A stretch of DNA of 64,000 nucleotides from JAVXGM01 sp036657395 (GCA_036657395.1 JAVXGM010000003.1:62001-126000); one strand, 5' to 3'; shown: positions 10,611-18,821, counted from the stretch's first letter. Numbers and translations: made by a program. The notes: generated from the sequence alone by a model not told the origin.

Positions 10611-10640
10611 TTGACAACCTGTGAGGTGGGGTATTATAAT
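10611..10640 (+). promoter_or_regulatory. Sigma-A promoter of the metalloprotease gene
   Basis: Perfect TTGACA at 10611-10616 and TATAAT at 10635-10640 with 18-bp spacing. A second TATAAT overlaps at 10640-10645. The start codon is 26 bp downstream. Confidence 0.75.
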
Positions 10641-10665
10641 ATAATGGAGTGAAGGGAGAACGGTA

Positions 10666-11517
10666 ATGATTAAAGCGACGAAAAAAGAGAATATAACGAA
10701 ACTGACTATTTGTTTAGTTTTAGTTGCTATGGTTATCTTCTCCATATCAAACAGAAACCCAGAGATTGGTAGTGACTGTATTACCTCTGGGCAGATTGTG
10801 ATGATTCAAGAAAATCAAACACCGTTATCTCAAAGTGTTAGTAAGACAACCACCAAAGTTGACGTGAAAACCTCAATAAAAACAGCGAAGTTAAAGGAAA
10901 AGGCGAAAGTAACAGCCACTAAGGTGAGTAAGAGTGCTAAGACGACAACATCAAATAAGGCTAAGAAGACTGCAAAGATTAAAATTGTTAAAACTGTTCT
11001 GACGACCACAACTAGGAAAACTCAGAAGGCTTCTTTAGTTGAAAAAATAAATGTTAAAGTCAAAACCACTATTAAAACTACAACTACAACCACTAAATCA
11101 GTTGTCAGTGGCAAGGTGAGCATCAACGCAATTGCATCAAAGGCAGACAAAGATGTTCGAGAAACCTTTGAAGATCGTGGATATGTAGTAATTATTAAAC
11201 CAGAAGTGACTTACGCTGGGAAGTTTAGTACTTTTTTCAAAACTATTGAAGTGAAAACCAATAATACTGCCATATATCATGAGTTGGGTCACTATGTGTC
11301 TTTCATGAATCACCGAGCAGCTGATAGCTCTGAGTTTAAAGCCATCTATAAGGCTGAAAAGAGCAAGTATAAGGGATATAACCGTGCTTATGTAACCCAG
11401 AGTTCAGGAGAGTACTTTGCAGAAGCGTTTAGTGACTACACTTTAAAGAATTCCACACTGAAAAAGAATCAACCTAAGACTTATGCATTTGTAAAAAAAT
11501 GCGTTAATCAGATTTAA
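10666..11517 (+). CDS. Secreted anthrax lethal factor-like (ATLF) zinc metallopeptidase, putative
   Basis: Not a standard housekeeping gene. The 283-residue product has an N-terminal hydrophobic segment (residues 13-29) acting as signal or anchor, then about 110 residues dominated by Thr and Lys with runs of TTT, then a C-terminal domain. That domain has the zinc motif HELGH near residue 205 and a downstream SSGEYFAEAFSDY motif that would supply the third zinc ligand Glu, then LKKNQPKTYAFVKK. The spacing and the EYFAEAF..Y element match the ATLF-type gluzincin domain of anthrax lethal factor relatives found in clostridia. It stands alone between its own promoter and a strong terminator. Secretion and protease activity are inferred; the substrate is unknown. 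Confidence 0.65.
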   Translation: MIKATKKENITKLTICLVLVAMVIFSISNRNPEIGSDCITSGQIVMIQENQTPLSQSVSKTTTKVDVKTSIKTAKLKEKAKVTATKVSKSAKTTTSNKAKKTAKIKIVKTVLTTTTRKTQKASLVEKINVKVKTTIKTTTTTTKSVVSGKVSINAIASKADKDVRETFEDRGYVVIIKPEVTYAGKFSTFFKTIEVKTNNTAIYHELGHYVSFMNHRAADSSEFKAIYKAEKSKYKGYNRAYVTQSSGEYFAEAFSDYTLKNSTLKKNQPKTYAFVKKCVNQI

Positions 11518-11534
11518 CTTAAAAGTTTACAGAT

Positions 11535-11560
11535 AGGAGCAGGATACCTGCTCCTTTTTT
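11535..11560 (+). terminator. Intrinsic terminator after the metalloprotease gene
   Basis: A perfect 9-bp stem (11535-11543 with 11547-11555), 3-nt loop and T6 run, 17 bp after the stop codon. Confidence 0.9.
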
Positions 11561-11595
11561 AATGGAAAAGATTTATAAAGAAATCAAAAAAATGG

Positions 11596-11626
11596 TTGAC
11601 GAACAATATTATACAGCATATAATAT
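11596..11626 (+). promoter_or_regulatory. Promoter with overlapping inverted repeat, PadR operon
   Basis: TTGACG at 11596-11601 and TATAAT at 11619-11624, spacing 17. An inverted repeat ATATTATA (11607-11614) / TATAATAT (11619-11626) covers the -10 box, in the place expected for an autoregulatory PadR operator. The regulatory role is inferred. Confidence 0.65.
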
Positions 11627-11664
11627 TAAACATAAAACAACGTTATATACAAAAGGAGGTAAGT

Positions 11665-11985
11665 ATGGGGTTTAAAATTGAATCCACCCTGTTGGAAGCA
11701 TGTGTGCTGGCAGTCCTATCTAAAGGTGACACTTATGGATATGTACTGACCCAATCTATGAAGCAGGTATTAAATATATCTGAGTCCACCCTCTATCCGG
11801 TACTGAGGCGTTTGCAGAAAGAAGAACTATTGAAGACGTACGACAGACCATTTCAGGGGAGAAACAGAAGGTATTATGCCGTGACACAAAAGGGGAAAGA
11901 AAAATACGAGAATGCAAAAGAAGAATGGAAAAAGTATAAGGAACAGATAGATTCTTTATTGTACGGAGGTGAAGGCGATGAATAG
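11665..11985 (+). CDS. PadR-family transcriptional regulator
   Basis: A 106-residue winged-helix repressor. The sequence runs LLEACVLAVLSKGDTYGYVL, STLYPVLRRLQKEELL and GRNRRYYAVTQKGKEKY, which are the classic PadR recognition helix and wing, with a short C-terminal dimerisation helix. Start is ATG 11665 because AAGGAGG is 7 bases upstream; an upstream in-frame ATG at 11596 lies inside the promoter. It overlaps the next gene by 8 bases. PadR + HAAS (DUF1700) + DUF4097 is a recurring Firmicutes trio, thought to respond to envelope conditions; here all three are present in order. Confidence 0.92.
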   Translation: MGFKIESTLLEACVLAVLSKGDTYGYVLTQSMKQVLNISESTLYPVLRRLQKEELLKTYDRPFQGRNRRYYAVTQKGKEKYENAKEEWKKYKEQIDSLLYGGEGDE

Positions 11986-12601
11986 AATACAATTTATGAA
12001 CCGGCTTGCGGCTGAACTAAGGAGCTTGCCAAAGGCAGAGATAGAAGCCGCAATGGAGTATTATAACGAATACTTCGATGAGGCAGGTCTCGAAGGCGAA
12101 GAAGAAGCTATTAAAGATTTGGGAAGCCCGACAAAAATTGGAACCCAAATTAAAGCCGATTATGCGGTAAAACAACTTGATGGAGGAATGTGGGAGAAGA
12201 AGTCTGCGAGAAAAGAATTTTCTGCAATATGGTGGGTAATCCTTGGATTGTTTGCAGCGCCAATTGCTCTTCCTATCGCAATTGCATTAGGGGCAGTGGC
12301 CGTAGCTGTTTTTGCTACAATACTCGCATTACTAGTGTCTGCAGTGGTCACATTGGGCTGTGTCTGCCTTGTAGGGATTGTTTTAGTAATTGTTGGAACT
12401 GTAGGGTTGGCATCTAGTGGGAGTGCAGGTCTTGTCATCATTGGAGGCGGTCTTGTAATGACGGCAATAACAGCAGTTATGTGTGTAGGCATTGTCATTG
12501 GTGGGAAAAAAATGATTCGCTTCATGGCCAGAAAAATAAGAGAACTGAATGAGAAAAGAAGAATTAAGAAATTAGCAAAGGAGGAAGAAAAAAATGACTA
12601 A
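11978..12601 (+). CDS. HAAS/DUF1700-family membrane protein
   Basis: A 207-residue protein with an N-terminal HAAS signalling domain (MNRIQFMNRLAAELRSLP, then EAAMEYYNEYFDEAG) followed by three strongly hydrophobic segments between about residues 75 and 175 and a basic C-terminal tail. HAAS proteins are usually encoded next to PadR regulators and are thought to couple PadR to an envelope signal. Start ATG 11978 was chosen over GTG 11969 because GGAGG sits at 11965-11969. It overlaps padR upstream by 8 bases and the DUF4097 gene downstream by 8 bases, so the three are one translational unit. Confidence 0.85.
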   Translation: MNRIQFMNRLAAELRSLPKAEIEAAMEYYNEYFDEAGLEGEEEAIKDLGSPTKIGTQIKADYAVKQLDGGMWEKKSARKEFSAIWWVILGLFAAPIALPIAIALGAVAVAVFATILALLVSAVVTLGCVCLVGIVLVIVGTVGLASSGSAGLVIIGGGLVMTAITAVMCVGIVIGGKKMIRFMARKIRELNEKRRIKKLAKEEEKND

Positions 12602-13466
12602 GGGAATGAAAACATTCTTAATTATTTGTGGGATAGTTTTTGGCCTAGGTATTATCCTTTCTGTTGCAGGAATTGCTTTGGGGGGTATCACACAGATGGA
12701 AAAAATAGAGGAGAAAGTGCCTTGGATTAACTTCGGCGAAAGTGGCAGTATAGAAACAAAAGAATGGGATGTAAAAGATGCCTCTTCCGTGGATGTAGAC
12801 ATGAGTTGTGGGGACGTAACTATTCTTCAGGGGGATACATTTAGAGTCGAAACAACTTTTGATAAAGAGGAAGTTCCCCAGGTGAGCAGTGAAAATGGCA
12901 AGTTAATCATAGTAGGCGGTAATGAAAAAAACCATCCAAGTATTGATCTGGATGTTTTTGAGGCAGCAGGCAACGAGAGGAGGGCGGTTAAAATATATAT
13001 TCCTAAGGGGAAAAAATTTGATAAGGTTAATATATCTAGCCAACTGGGTGATATTGCTTTGAATGGAGTGACAATAAAAAATTTAACTATTAATAATTCT
13101 GATGGGAATGCTAGCTTGAATAAGATAATCGCCGATAAAGTTGATATTGAAAGTGAATGGGGTGATATTGAAGGAAATAATCTGCAGAGCAAAGGTCTTG
13201 CAATAAATTCAAGCTGCGGAGACATAGAACTAACAGGTACATTTAGAGGAAAAACGAAAATCACTAATGAATTGGGGGACATTGATATAGAAACAACAAT
13301 TTCTAAGGCACAATATAGTATTGATACAAATACAGACCTAGATCTAGGAAATTGTACGATTGATAACCAATCCCAATCAGGGAGATTCATAGATAGAAAT
13401 GCCAAGGCAAAAAATATGTTAGAACTAGGGTGTAGCGAAGGGGATATGGAAGTAAGTTTTAAATAA
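12594..13466 (+). CDS. DUF4097-family beta-repeat protein
   Basis: A 290-residue protein with an N-terminal membrane segment (residues 6-29) and an outside or anchored region of repeating short beta strands: recurring GDI/GDV turns (CGDVTI, LGDIALNG, WGDIEGN, CGDIELTG, LGDIDIE) spaced about 20-25 residues apart, the signature of the DUF4097 putative adhesin-like beta-helix. Function is unknown in the family. It is the third gene of the PadR-HAAS-DUF4097 set and ends before a terminator. A ribosome site (AAGGAGG) lies inside the end of the preceding gene. Confidence 0.82.
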   Translation: MTKGMKTFLIICGIVFGLGIILSVAGIALGGITQMEKIEEKVPWINFGESGSIETKEWDVKDASSVDVDMSCGDVTILQGDTFRVETTFDKEEVPQVSSENGKLIIVGGNEKNHPSIDLDVFEAAGNERRAVKIYIPKGKKFDKVNISSQLGDIALNGVTIKNLTINNSDGNASLNKIIADKVDIESEWGDIEGNNLQSKGLAINSSCGDIELTGTFRGKTKITNELGDIDIETTISKAQYSIDTNTDLDLGNCTIDNQSQSGRFIDRNAKAKNMLELGCSEGDMEVSFK

Positions 13467-13477
13467 AATGACACAAC

Positions 13478-13514
13478 AAAAGGCTGAAATTCAATTTGGA
13501 TTAAAGCCTTTTTT
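13478..13514 (+). terminator. Intrinsic terminator after the DUF4097 gene
   Basis: AAAAGGCT at 13478-13485 pairs with AGCCTTTT at 13505-13512, and the T run continues to 13514. It starts 12 bp after the stop codon. Confidence 0.8.
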
Positions 13515-13570
13515 CATTGAAGAAAACTGAGCCAACAGTGGTGAGTTAATCAGTTTGATATGAAAGTAAG

Positions 13571-13840
13571 TTAATTTGGTTGAACTTGTAATTCTTTACG
13601 CAGCCCTTTTCGCTTATAATCGATGACAGCCTTTTTTAGAAATTCACTAGCTCTTGGGGAAACGGCCAGGGGAATCTCATCTATCCAGATGGTTTCATCA
13701 GTTACAGTGCCAATAGAGGCAGTGCAGGTAAAGGCATAGCTACAGCATCCAGAGCGGATAATGTCAATTTTCATGTATAGGCCTTGATTTGTAGATTTTT
13801 TTAGTTCATCTTTAGCCGCTGGTGTCAAAGTGATTTTCAT
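13571..13840 (-). CDS. Small HesB/IscA-like 'CC/Se motif' protein, putative
   Basis: An 89-residue protein. The start MKITLTPAAKDELKKS and the alternating strand pattern resemble HesB/IscA-fold proteins, and SGCCSYAF at about residues 30-37 resembles the CC/Se motif family of clostridia in which one of the two adjacent cysteines can be selenocysteine; here both are Cys codons. A C-terminal part ISLAVSPRASEFL-like strand-helix and a basic end follow. An iron-sulfur or redox role is possible but not shown. AAAGGAG precedes the start on the minus strand. The gene lies between the DUF4097 terminator and the rubrerythrin terminator, so it is probably transcribed alone or by read-through from rubrerythrin. 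Confidence 0.55.
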   Translation of the reverse strand: MKITLTPAAKDELKKSTNQGLYMKIDIIRSGCCSYAFTCTASIGTVTDETIWIDEIPLAVSPRASEFLKKAVIDYKRKGLRKELQVQPN

Positions 13841-13873
13841 GAGAAGCTCCTTTCTAGGAGTATGATTTTTCTA

Positions 13874-13908
13874 AAAAAATAAAAAAAGGGATGTGAAAGT
13901 CACATCCC
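13874..13908 (-). terminator. Terminator after reverse rubrerythrin (minus strand)
   Basis: A 9-bp perfect stem (13888-13896 with 13900-13908), 3-nt loop, followed on the minus strand by a T7 run and further T-rich sequence. Confidence 0.88.
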
Positions 13909-13927
13909 CAGTAAGTACAAGTTGTTT

Positions 13928-14473
13928 TTATTTACCGAAATATCTGTTTAATAATCCTTCAAAAGCACAACCATGTCTAGCTTCATCTTTAGCCATTTCA
14001 TGTACTGTGTCGTGGATAGCATCTAAATTTTGCTTTTTAGCTAGTGTAGCCAATGCCTTTTTACCTGCGCAAGCGCCGTTTTCAGCATCGATTCTCATTT
14101 CTAAGTTCTTCTTTGTAGAATCAGTTACTACTTCGCCTAGTAATTCAGCAAACTTAGCTGCGTGTTCTGCTTCTTCAAAAGCAGCCTTTTCCCAGTAAAG
14201 TCCGATTTCAGGATAACCTTCTCTGTGAGCAACTCTTGACATAGCAAGGTACATTCCTACTTCTGAGCATTCTCCATTAAAGTTATCTCTTAAACCTTGA
14301 ACGATTTCAGGATCAACGTCCTTAGCTACGCCAACAACATGCTGGTCAGCCCATTCCATTTTACCTTCTGCAGCTTTTATAAATTTTTCTGCGGGAACTT
14401 TACATTGTGGGCATTGAGCTGGTGGCTCTGCACCTTCGTGAGTGTATCCGCATACTGTACAAGTCCATTTCAT
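13928..14473 (-). CDS. Reverse rubrerythrin (N-terminal rubredoxin, C-terminal ferritin-like)
   Basis: Peroxide and oxygen detoxification protein of anaerobes; it reduces H2O2 with electrons from NADH through rubredoxin-type carriers. The 181-residue product has its rubredoxin-like iron site at the N-terminus (Cys5, Cys8 in CTVCGY and Cys21, Cys24 in CPQCK), then a four-helix diiron domain with [28 protein letters not shown] and DEARHG motifs. The reversed domain order defines the revRbr group of clostridia, which in Clostridium acetobutylicum is PerR-controlled. AGGAGGT precedes the start. A PerR-like palindrome lies in its promoter. Confidence 0.93.
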   Translation of the reverse strand: MKWTCTVCGYTHEGAEPPAQCPQCKVPAEKFIKAAEGKMEWADQHVVGVAKDVDPEIVQGLRDNFNGECSEVGMYLAMSRVAHREGYPEIGLYWEKAAFEEAEHAAKFAELLGEVVTDSTKKNLEMRIDAENGACAGKKALATLAKKQNLDAIHDTVHEMAKDEARHGCAFEGLLNRYFGK

Positions 14474-14505
14474 AATTTCTACCTCCTAAATTTTGATTTA
14501 TCTTA

Positions 14506-14522
14506 ATTATAACATAGTTATA
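14506..14522 (-). promoter_or_regulatory. -10 box and PerR-like palindrome of the rubrerythrin promoter
   Basis: On the minus strand TATAAT occupies 14506-14511. A 15-bp palindrome TATAACTATGTTATA (14508-14522, arms 6+6, 3-bp centre) overlaps it and has the length and AT pattern of a PerR box. No good -35 is visible. Assignment to PerR is inferred. Confidence 0.45.
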
Positions 14523-14564
14523 CCACCTTTTTATGGTATTAACCAACCTTTTTTTCTCATAGGG

Positions 14565-14593
14565 TTTACCTTTTTCATAAAAAAAGGTATAAT
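14565..14593 (+). promoter_or_regulatory. Promoter of the solute-binding lipoprotein gene
   Basis: TTTACC at 14565-14570 and TATAAT at 14588-14593, spacing 17, about 70 bp before the start codon. It diverges from the rubrerythrin promoter. Confidence 0.6.
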
Positions 14594-14665
14594 TTCTCTG
14601 ACAGATATAGGAAAATACATGGGGCTACATCGTAACCATAAAAATGAAATTTTGGGGTAAGATAA

Positions 14666-15904
14666 ATGGGTATGGGGAAAAAGAACTTTAGCAAGAAAGC
14701 AGGGCTATTAGTAGGGCTGATTATAATGTTGGTGGCTCTTTCTGGGTGCACCACTTTGGATAATTTCAAGAGTGGCTTTTTTGGTAAAGAAAAATCCGAG
14801 AAGGACACAATTAAAATTGGCGTTTATGAACCAATCACTGGGTCTGATAGCGAAGCAGCAAAAGAGGAACTTGATGGAATATACCTGGCAAAAGATATTT
14901 GGCCAGAGGTAAATGGGAAAAAAATTCAGCTTATAGAGGCGGACAACAATTCTGATATTTATGCAGCAGAAACAGCTATTCAAGACTTGATGAACAAGAA
15001 ACCTTTAGTGGTTTTAGGTAGCTATGGAAGTATTTATTCCCTTATAGCAAATGATTATATTGAAGCTAAAAAAACCCCAGGGATTGCAATTACCAATATA
15101 AATCCTTTAGTAACTAGCAATAACTCATACTATTTCAGAGTATGTTTTGTAGAATCATATCAAGGAGAAGCTCTGGCAAAATATGTTGTGGATTATCTAA
15201 AACAAGATACTGCGGCAGTACTTGCCCCAGCAGAGGATGATCAGGCTACAGCCATGGCAAAGACCTTCAGAGATAAATTAAAGGCCTTGACAGGTAATGA
15301 GGATGCTGTTGTTACAACAGAACAATTTGAGACTGGGGAGAAGGATTTTAGTAAACATTTAAAGGCTATTGGAGAATCTAAAGCAAAGACAGTGTTTGTA
15401 ACAGGTGATGTTACAGATGCGGCAAATATTGTTAAACAGGCGGAGGCTATGGGTATGAAGCTTGTATTTCTTGGAGATAGTCGGTGGGGAACGGATGAAT
15501 TCCTAGGGGCTGTAGGAAAATATGCAGAAAAAAATATTGCGTTTTCCACATTTGCAGAGCCAGAAGAAACAGCCACAGAAAACTCAGAGAAATTTTTGAC
15601 GGCATACAAGGCTAAATATGGAGAAGATGCCACTCCTGATGGAGCCACAGCCCTTGGCTTTGACGCATATGCAATTGCTATTGATGCAATTGAAAAAGCA
15701 GGCGTAAATGCCACGGGAGAGGAAGTAAGAAAAAAACTAATAGAAGAGGAAAACTTCCCAGGAGCCTCAGGAAAAATCACTTTTGGTAGCAACGGAGACC
15801 CTAAAAAGTCCGTAGTTATAAATACAATTGTAAATTATAAAGTTAAACCAATATGCACCATTAATCCGGATAGCAAAAATAAAATTAATCCGGAAAATGA
15901 GTAA
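14666..15904 (+). CDS. ABC-type branched-chain amino-acid/receptor-ligand-family substrate-binding lipoprotein
   Basis: A 412-residue type I periplasmic-binding-fold lipoprotein of the LivJ family. The signal peptide ends in the lipobox LSGC with the lipidated Cys28. The mature part begins with KIGVYEPITGSDSEAAKEEL and carries the family's ADNNSDIYAAETAIQDL and YYFRVCF stretches. LivJ-type proteins bind branched-chain amino acids, amides or aromatic ligands; specificity is not readable. No permease or ATPase gene is nearby: the next genes are a NifU-like protein and capA, so this is an orphan binding protein. Start ATG 14666; ATG 14672 is an alternative. Confidence 0.82.
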   Translation: MGMGKKNFSKKAGLLVGLIIMLVALSGCTTLDNFKSGFFGKEKSEKDTIKIGVYEPITGSDSEAAKEELDGIYLAKDIWPEVNGKKIQLIEADNNSDIYAAETAIQDLMNKKPLVVLGSYGSIYSLIANDYIEAKKTPGIAITNINPLVTSNNSYYFRVCFVESYQGEALAKYVVDYLKQDTAAVLAPAEDDQATAMAKTFRDKLKALTGNEDAVVTTEQFETGEKDFSKHLKAIGESKAKTVFVTGDVTDAANIVKQAEAMGMKLVFLGDSRWGTDEFLGAVGKYAEKNIAFSTFAEPEETATENSEKFLTAYKAKYGEDATPDGATALGFDAYAIAIDAIEKAGVNATGEEVRKKLIEEENFPGASGKITFGSNGDPKKSVVINTIVNYKVKPICTINPDSKNKINPENE

Positions 15905-15923
15905 TAAACAAAGGAGAAAAACA

Positions 15924-16145
15924 ATGAATGAGAAAATTAAAGAAGCTTTGGAGCAGGTTAGACCTTTCTTACAAAGAGACGGCGGTGACATAGAGTTTGT
16001 AGAGTACACAGATGACAAAATAGTGAAGGTAAGACTTCAGGGGCATTGCGCAGGCTGTCCAGGAGCACAGATGACAATCAAAGGAATTGTGGAACGAATT
16101 TTAAAAGAAAGTTATCCAGAAATCGTGGCCGTAGAGGCGGTGTAG
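15924..16145 (+). CDS. NifU C-terminal-domain Fe-S scaffold protein
   Basis: A 73-residue Nfu-type protein that binds a [4Fe-4S] or [2Fe-2S] cluster and passes it to apo-enzymes. It has the Nfu pattern: EALEQVRPFLQRDGGDIEF, VRLQGHCAGCPGAQMTIKG with the CxxC cluster ligands, and a final helix VERILKESYPEI. The start at 15924 has AAAGGAG upstream; an in-frame ATG at 15897 overlaps the preceding gene and lacks a site. capA starts one base after its stop codon. Confidence 0.92.
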   Translation: MNEKIKEALEQVRPFLQRDGGDIEFVEYTDDKIVKVRLQGHCAGCPGAQMTIKGIVERILKESYPEIVAVEAV

Positions 16146-16146
16146 T

Positions 16147-17385
16147 ATGGCTAAGCGTAAAAAGAAATTCAGAATTAATTGGAAAAGATTTTCTGTGTTT
16201 CTTCTGCTTATCATATGTATTATTGTTGCTGCAATTTACTTGATATCAGCAGTTAACGCCAATAGTAAAAAAACAAAAGATATAAGTAATGCAAATACAA
16301 CGCTTCAAACCCAACCAGTAGACTTGTCTATTATGTGTGTGGGAGATATTATGGTACATGAGCCACAGCTTGCTAGCCAATATGACTCTGAAACAGGGAA
16401 ATACAGTTATGACAACAACTTCAAATATGTAAAACCATATATTAAAGGTGCAGACCTTGCACTTTGCAATGTGGAGACAACTTTTGCAGGGAAACCTTAT
16501 ACAGGCTACCCTACTTTTAGTGCACCAGAGACTTTGGCAACCGCTATTAAAAATGCAGGATTTGATATAGCAATTACATCCAACAATCATATGATGGACA
16601 AAGGCCTTGACGGAGTGAAACGAACCCTTAAGATTCTCAGGGAAAACAAGCTTGAAACCGTAGGGAGTATTCTCACTCAAGAGGAAAAGCGATATGCCAT
16701 AAAAGACGTTAAGGGCGTAAAGGTTGGTGTTGTATCCTATACTTACGAAAATGGAACTGGAGAAGGAAGCACATCTATAAACGGAAATCCTATTTCTGAT
16801 GAAGCTGCAGCATCAATTAACTCATTTAACTTTAATACCTTAGATGAGGATCTGCCCAAGATGAAAGAGGTAATTAAACAGGCAAAAGATGCAGGAGCAG
16901 AAATCGTAGTTGCATACTTCCACTGGGGAGAAGAATATGAAATGTCTTCAAATGATAGCCAAAAGGATTTAGCCAAGAAGATAGCAGCATCAGGCGCTGA
17001 TGTAATTTTTGCATCACACCCTCATGTATTGCAAGAGACGGATGTTCTCACTGTTGGAGATACGGGAAAGAAAGTACCAGTATTTTATAGTATGGGCAAT
17101 TTTCTTTCAAACCAAAGGTCAGAGACTTTGAATAATAGACATACTGAGCAGGGAGTCATGGCAAAAGTAAACCTGACTTATGAAAAGAACAAAGGAATTA
17201 CAAATATTGCCTTAGATGGAATTCCTACTTGGGTGGATAAATATAGCGCTGGTGGAAAAGATGTATATGAGATTGTACCACTAGATGATAAGATCAGTGA
17301 AAATAAGGCACTGGCTACTTCTGGCCATTTGTCAAGAGCAGAGCAAGCACTGGAGGACGCCAATGGATCCCTTAAAATCGATTAA
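16147..17385 (+). CDS. CapA-family (poly-gamma-glutamate synthesis-like) metallophosphatase-fold protein
   Basis: A 412-residue protein anchored by an N-terminal membrane segment (residues 17-36) with an outside calcineurin-like domain. Family motifs are MCVGDIMVHEP near residue 60, CNVETTFAG, ITSNNHMMDKG, YFHWGEEYEM and FASHPHVLQE, which hold the predicted metal ligands. CapA is needed for poly-gamma-glutamate capsule export or cyclisation, but lone homologues without capBC, as here, are common and of unclear function. The pepV gene begins inside its last codons with a 23-base overlap. Confidence 0.87.
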   Translation: MAKRKKKFRINWKRFSVFLLLIICIIVAAIYLISAVNANSKKTKDISNANTTLQTQPVDLSIMCVGDIMVHEPQLASQYDSETGKYSYDNNFKYVKPYIKGADLALCNVETTFAGKPYTGYPTFSAPETLATAIKNAGFDIAITSNNHMMDKGLDGVKRTLKILRENKLETVGSILTQEEKRYAIKDVKGVKVGVVSYTYENGTGEGSTSINGNPISDEAAASINSFNFNTLDEDLPKMKEVIKQAKDAGAEIVVAYFHWGEEYEMSSNDSQKDLAKKIAASGADVIFASHPHVLQETDVLTVGDTGKKVPVFYSMGNFLSNQRSETLNNRHTEQGVMAKVNLTYEKNKGITNIALDGIPTWVDKYSAGGKDVYEIVPLDDKISENKALATSGHLSRAEQALEDANGSLKID

Positions 17386-18781
17386 TGAAATCATTGAAAA
17401 GAATAAAGAGGAAATGCTAGCTACACTAGGAGAGCTGATAAAGCTTAAGAGTGTTGTGGCAGAACCTAAAGAAGATATGCCTTTTGGAGAAGATGTTCAT
17501 AAGGCATTTTCTTATATGCTAAAAAAGGGTCGGGACAACGGTTTTAAAACAAAGAATGTTGATAATTACGGTGGCCACATAGACTTTCCCGGTGAAGAGG
17601 GTGGTGTAATGGGCATCGTTGGTCATTTAGATGTAGTGCCAGAAGGTACAGGCTGGACCCATGAACCCTATGGAGGAGAGCAGATAGACGGAATGATTTA
17701 TGGCAGAGGTACCATGGACGATAAAGGGCCAGTAGTCGCATCCTTTTATGCTATGAAAGCCATTAAAGAAGCAGGAATCAAATTAGATAAAACTGTACGC
17801 CTGGTTCTAGGCCTAGACGAAGAAACTAACTGGATAGGAATGGAGCATTACCTGTCAAAAGTAGAACCTCCAGATTTTGGCTTTACTCCTGACGGGGATT
17901 TTCCCGCTATTCATGGTGAGATGGGTATACTAGTCTTTGAAATCGCTAAAAAGCTAGCTAAGAGTACTGATAAAGGCTTAGAACTTAGGACGGTCAGAGG
18001 AGGAAATGCTGCCAATATGGTACCGGACAATTGTAGAGCGGTTATTAGAGATGAAAACATAAAAAACTACAGTATAATCAAAGAAAAAGTAGCAGCTTTT
18101 AGGAATGAAAATAAAGGAAAAATCAACTGCAAGGGTGTGGGAAAAAGTTTAGAAATCACTACTCAAGGAATTTCATCCCATGGAGCAAAGCCTGAAAGTG
18201 GAGTTAATGCCATTTCTATTATGATGGAATTTCTAGGCCAATTAAACTTTGTCAACGAGGATGCCAACGACTTTATTGAATTTTACAATAAACACATTGG
18301 TTACAACCTTCATGGAGAATCACTTGGCTGTGGTTTTGAAGACCAGGTTTCAGGGAAATTAATTTTAAACGTAGGTGTGATTGATTTCAAAACCGAGGCG
18401 GTAACCCTTACTGTGAACATTAGATATCCAATTACCGTGGAGGGGGAAGACGTTTATCAGGCAATTATGCCAGTGATGAATAAATACAATTTGGGAGTAG
18501 TCAAGGAGAAGCATGAAGAATCTATTTATTTGCCTAGCGATGATCCCATGATTGTTACCTTGATGGATATTTACAGGAAGCACACAGGAGATCAAGATAG
18601 TCAGCCATTAGTTATTGGTGGTGGAACTTATGCGAGAGCTATTAAAAATACAGTAGCCTTTGGGGCAAGATTTCCAGGAGAACCAGAACTTGGCCATCAG
18701 AAGAATGAATGTATTTCTGTGGAGAACTTAATGAAAATGACTAAAATATATGGAGAAGCAATTTATAGATTAGCCTATTGA
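17363..18781 (+). CDS. pepV: M20 dipeptidase PepV
   Basis: Cytosolic zinc dipeptidase that releases amino acids from unspecific dipeptides. The 472-residue product has the M20 ligands in order: GHLDVVPEG, GRGTMDDKGP, LDEETNW with the catalytic Glu pair, FTPDGDFP, and the last His in ELGHQKNE. Length fits PepV/Sapep. Start ATG 17363 has GGAGG seven bases upstream, inside the end of capA; an in-frame start at 17285 would add about 26 non-homologous residues. Dipeptide use fits a peptide or amino-acid fermenting organism. Confidence 0.93.
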   Translation: MDPLKSINEIIEKNKEEMLATLGELIKLKSVVAEPKEDMPFGEDVHKAFSYMLKKGRDNGFKTKNVDNYGGHIDFPGEEGGVMGIVGHLDVVPEGTGWTHEPYGGEQIDGMIYGRGTMDDKGPVVASFYAMKAIKEAGIKLDKTVRLVLGLDEETNWIGMEHYLSKVEPPDFGFTPDGDFPAIHGEMGILVFEIAKKLAKSTDKGLELRTVRGGNAANMVPDNCRAVIRDENIKNYSIIKEKVAAFRNENKGKINCKGVGKSLEITTQGISSHGAKPESGVNAISIMMEFLGQLNFVNEDANDFIEFYNKHIGYNLHGESLGCGFEDQVSGKLILNVGVIDFKTEAVTLTVNIRYPITVEGEDVYQAIMPVMNKYNLGVVKEKHEESIYLPSDDPMIVTLMDIYRKHTGDQDSQPLVIGGGTYARAIKNTVAFGARFPGEPELGHQKNECISVENLMKMTKIYGEAIYRLAY

Positions 18782-18821
18782 CAAACCTAAATTGAATCTA
18801 TATACTTAAAAGAGTAAAAAT

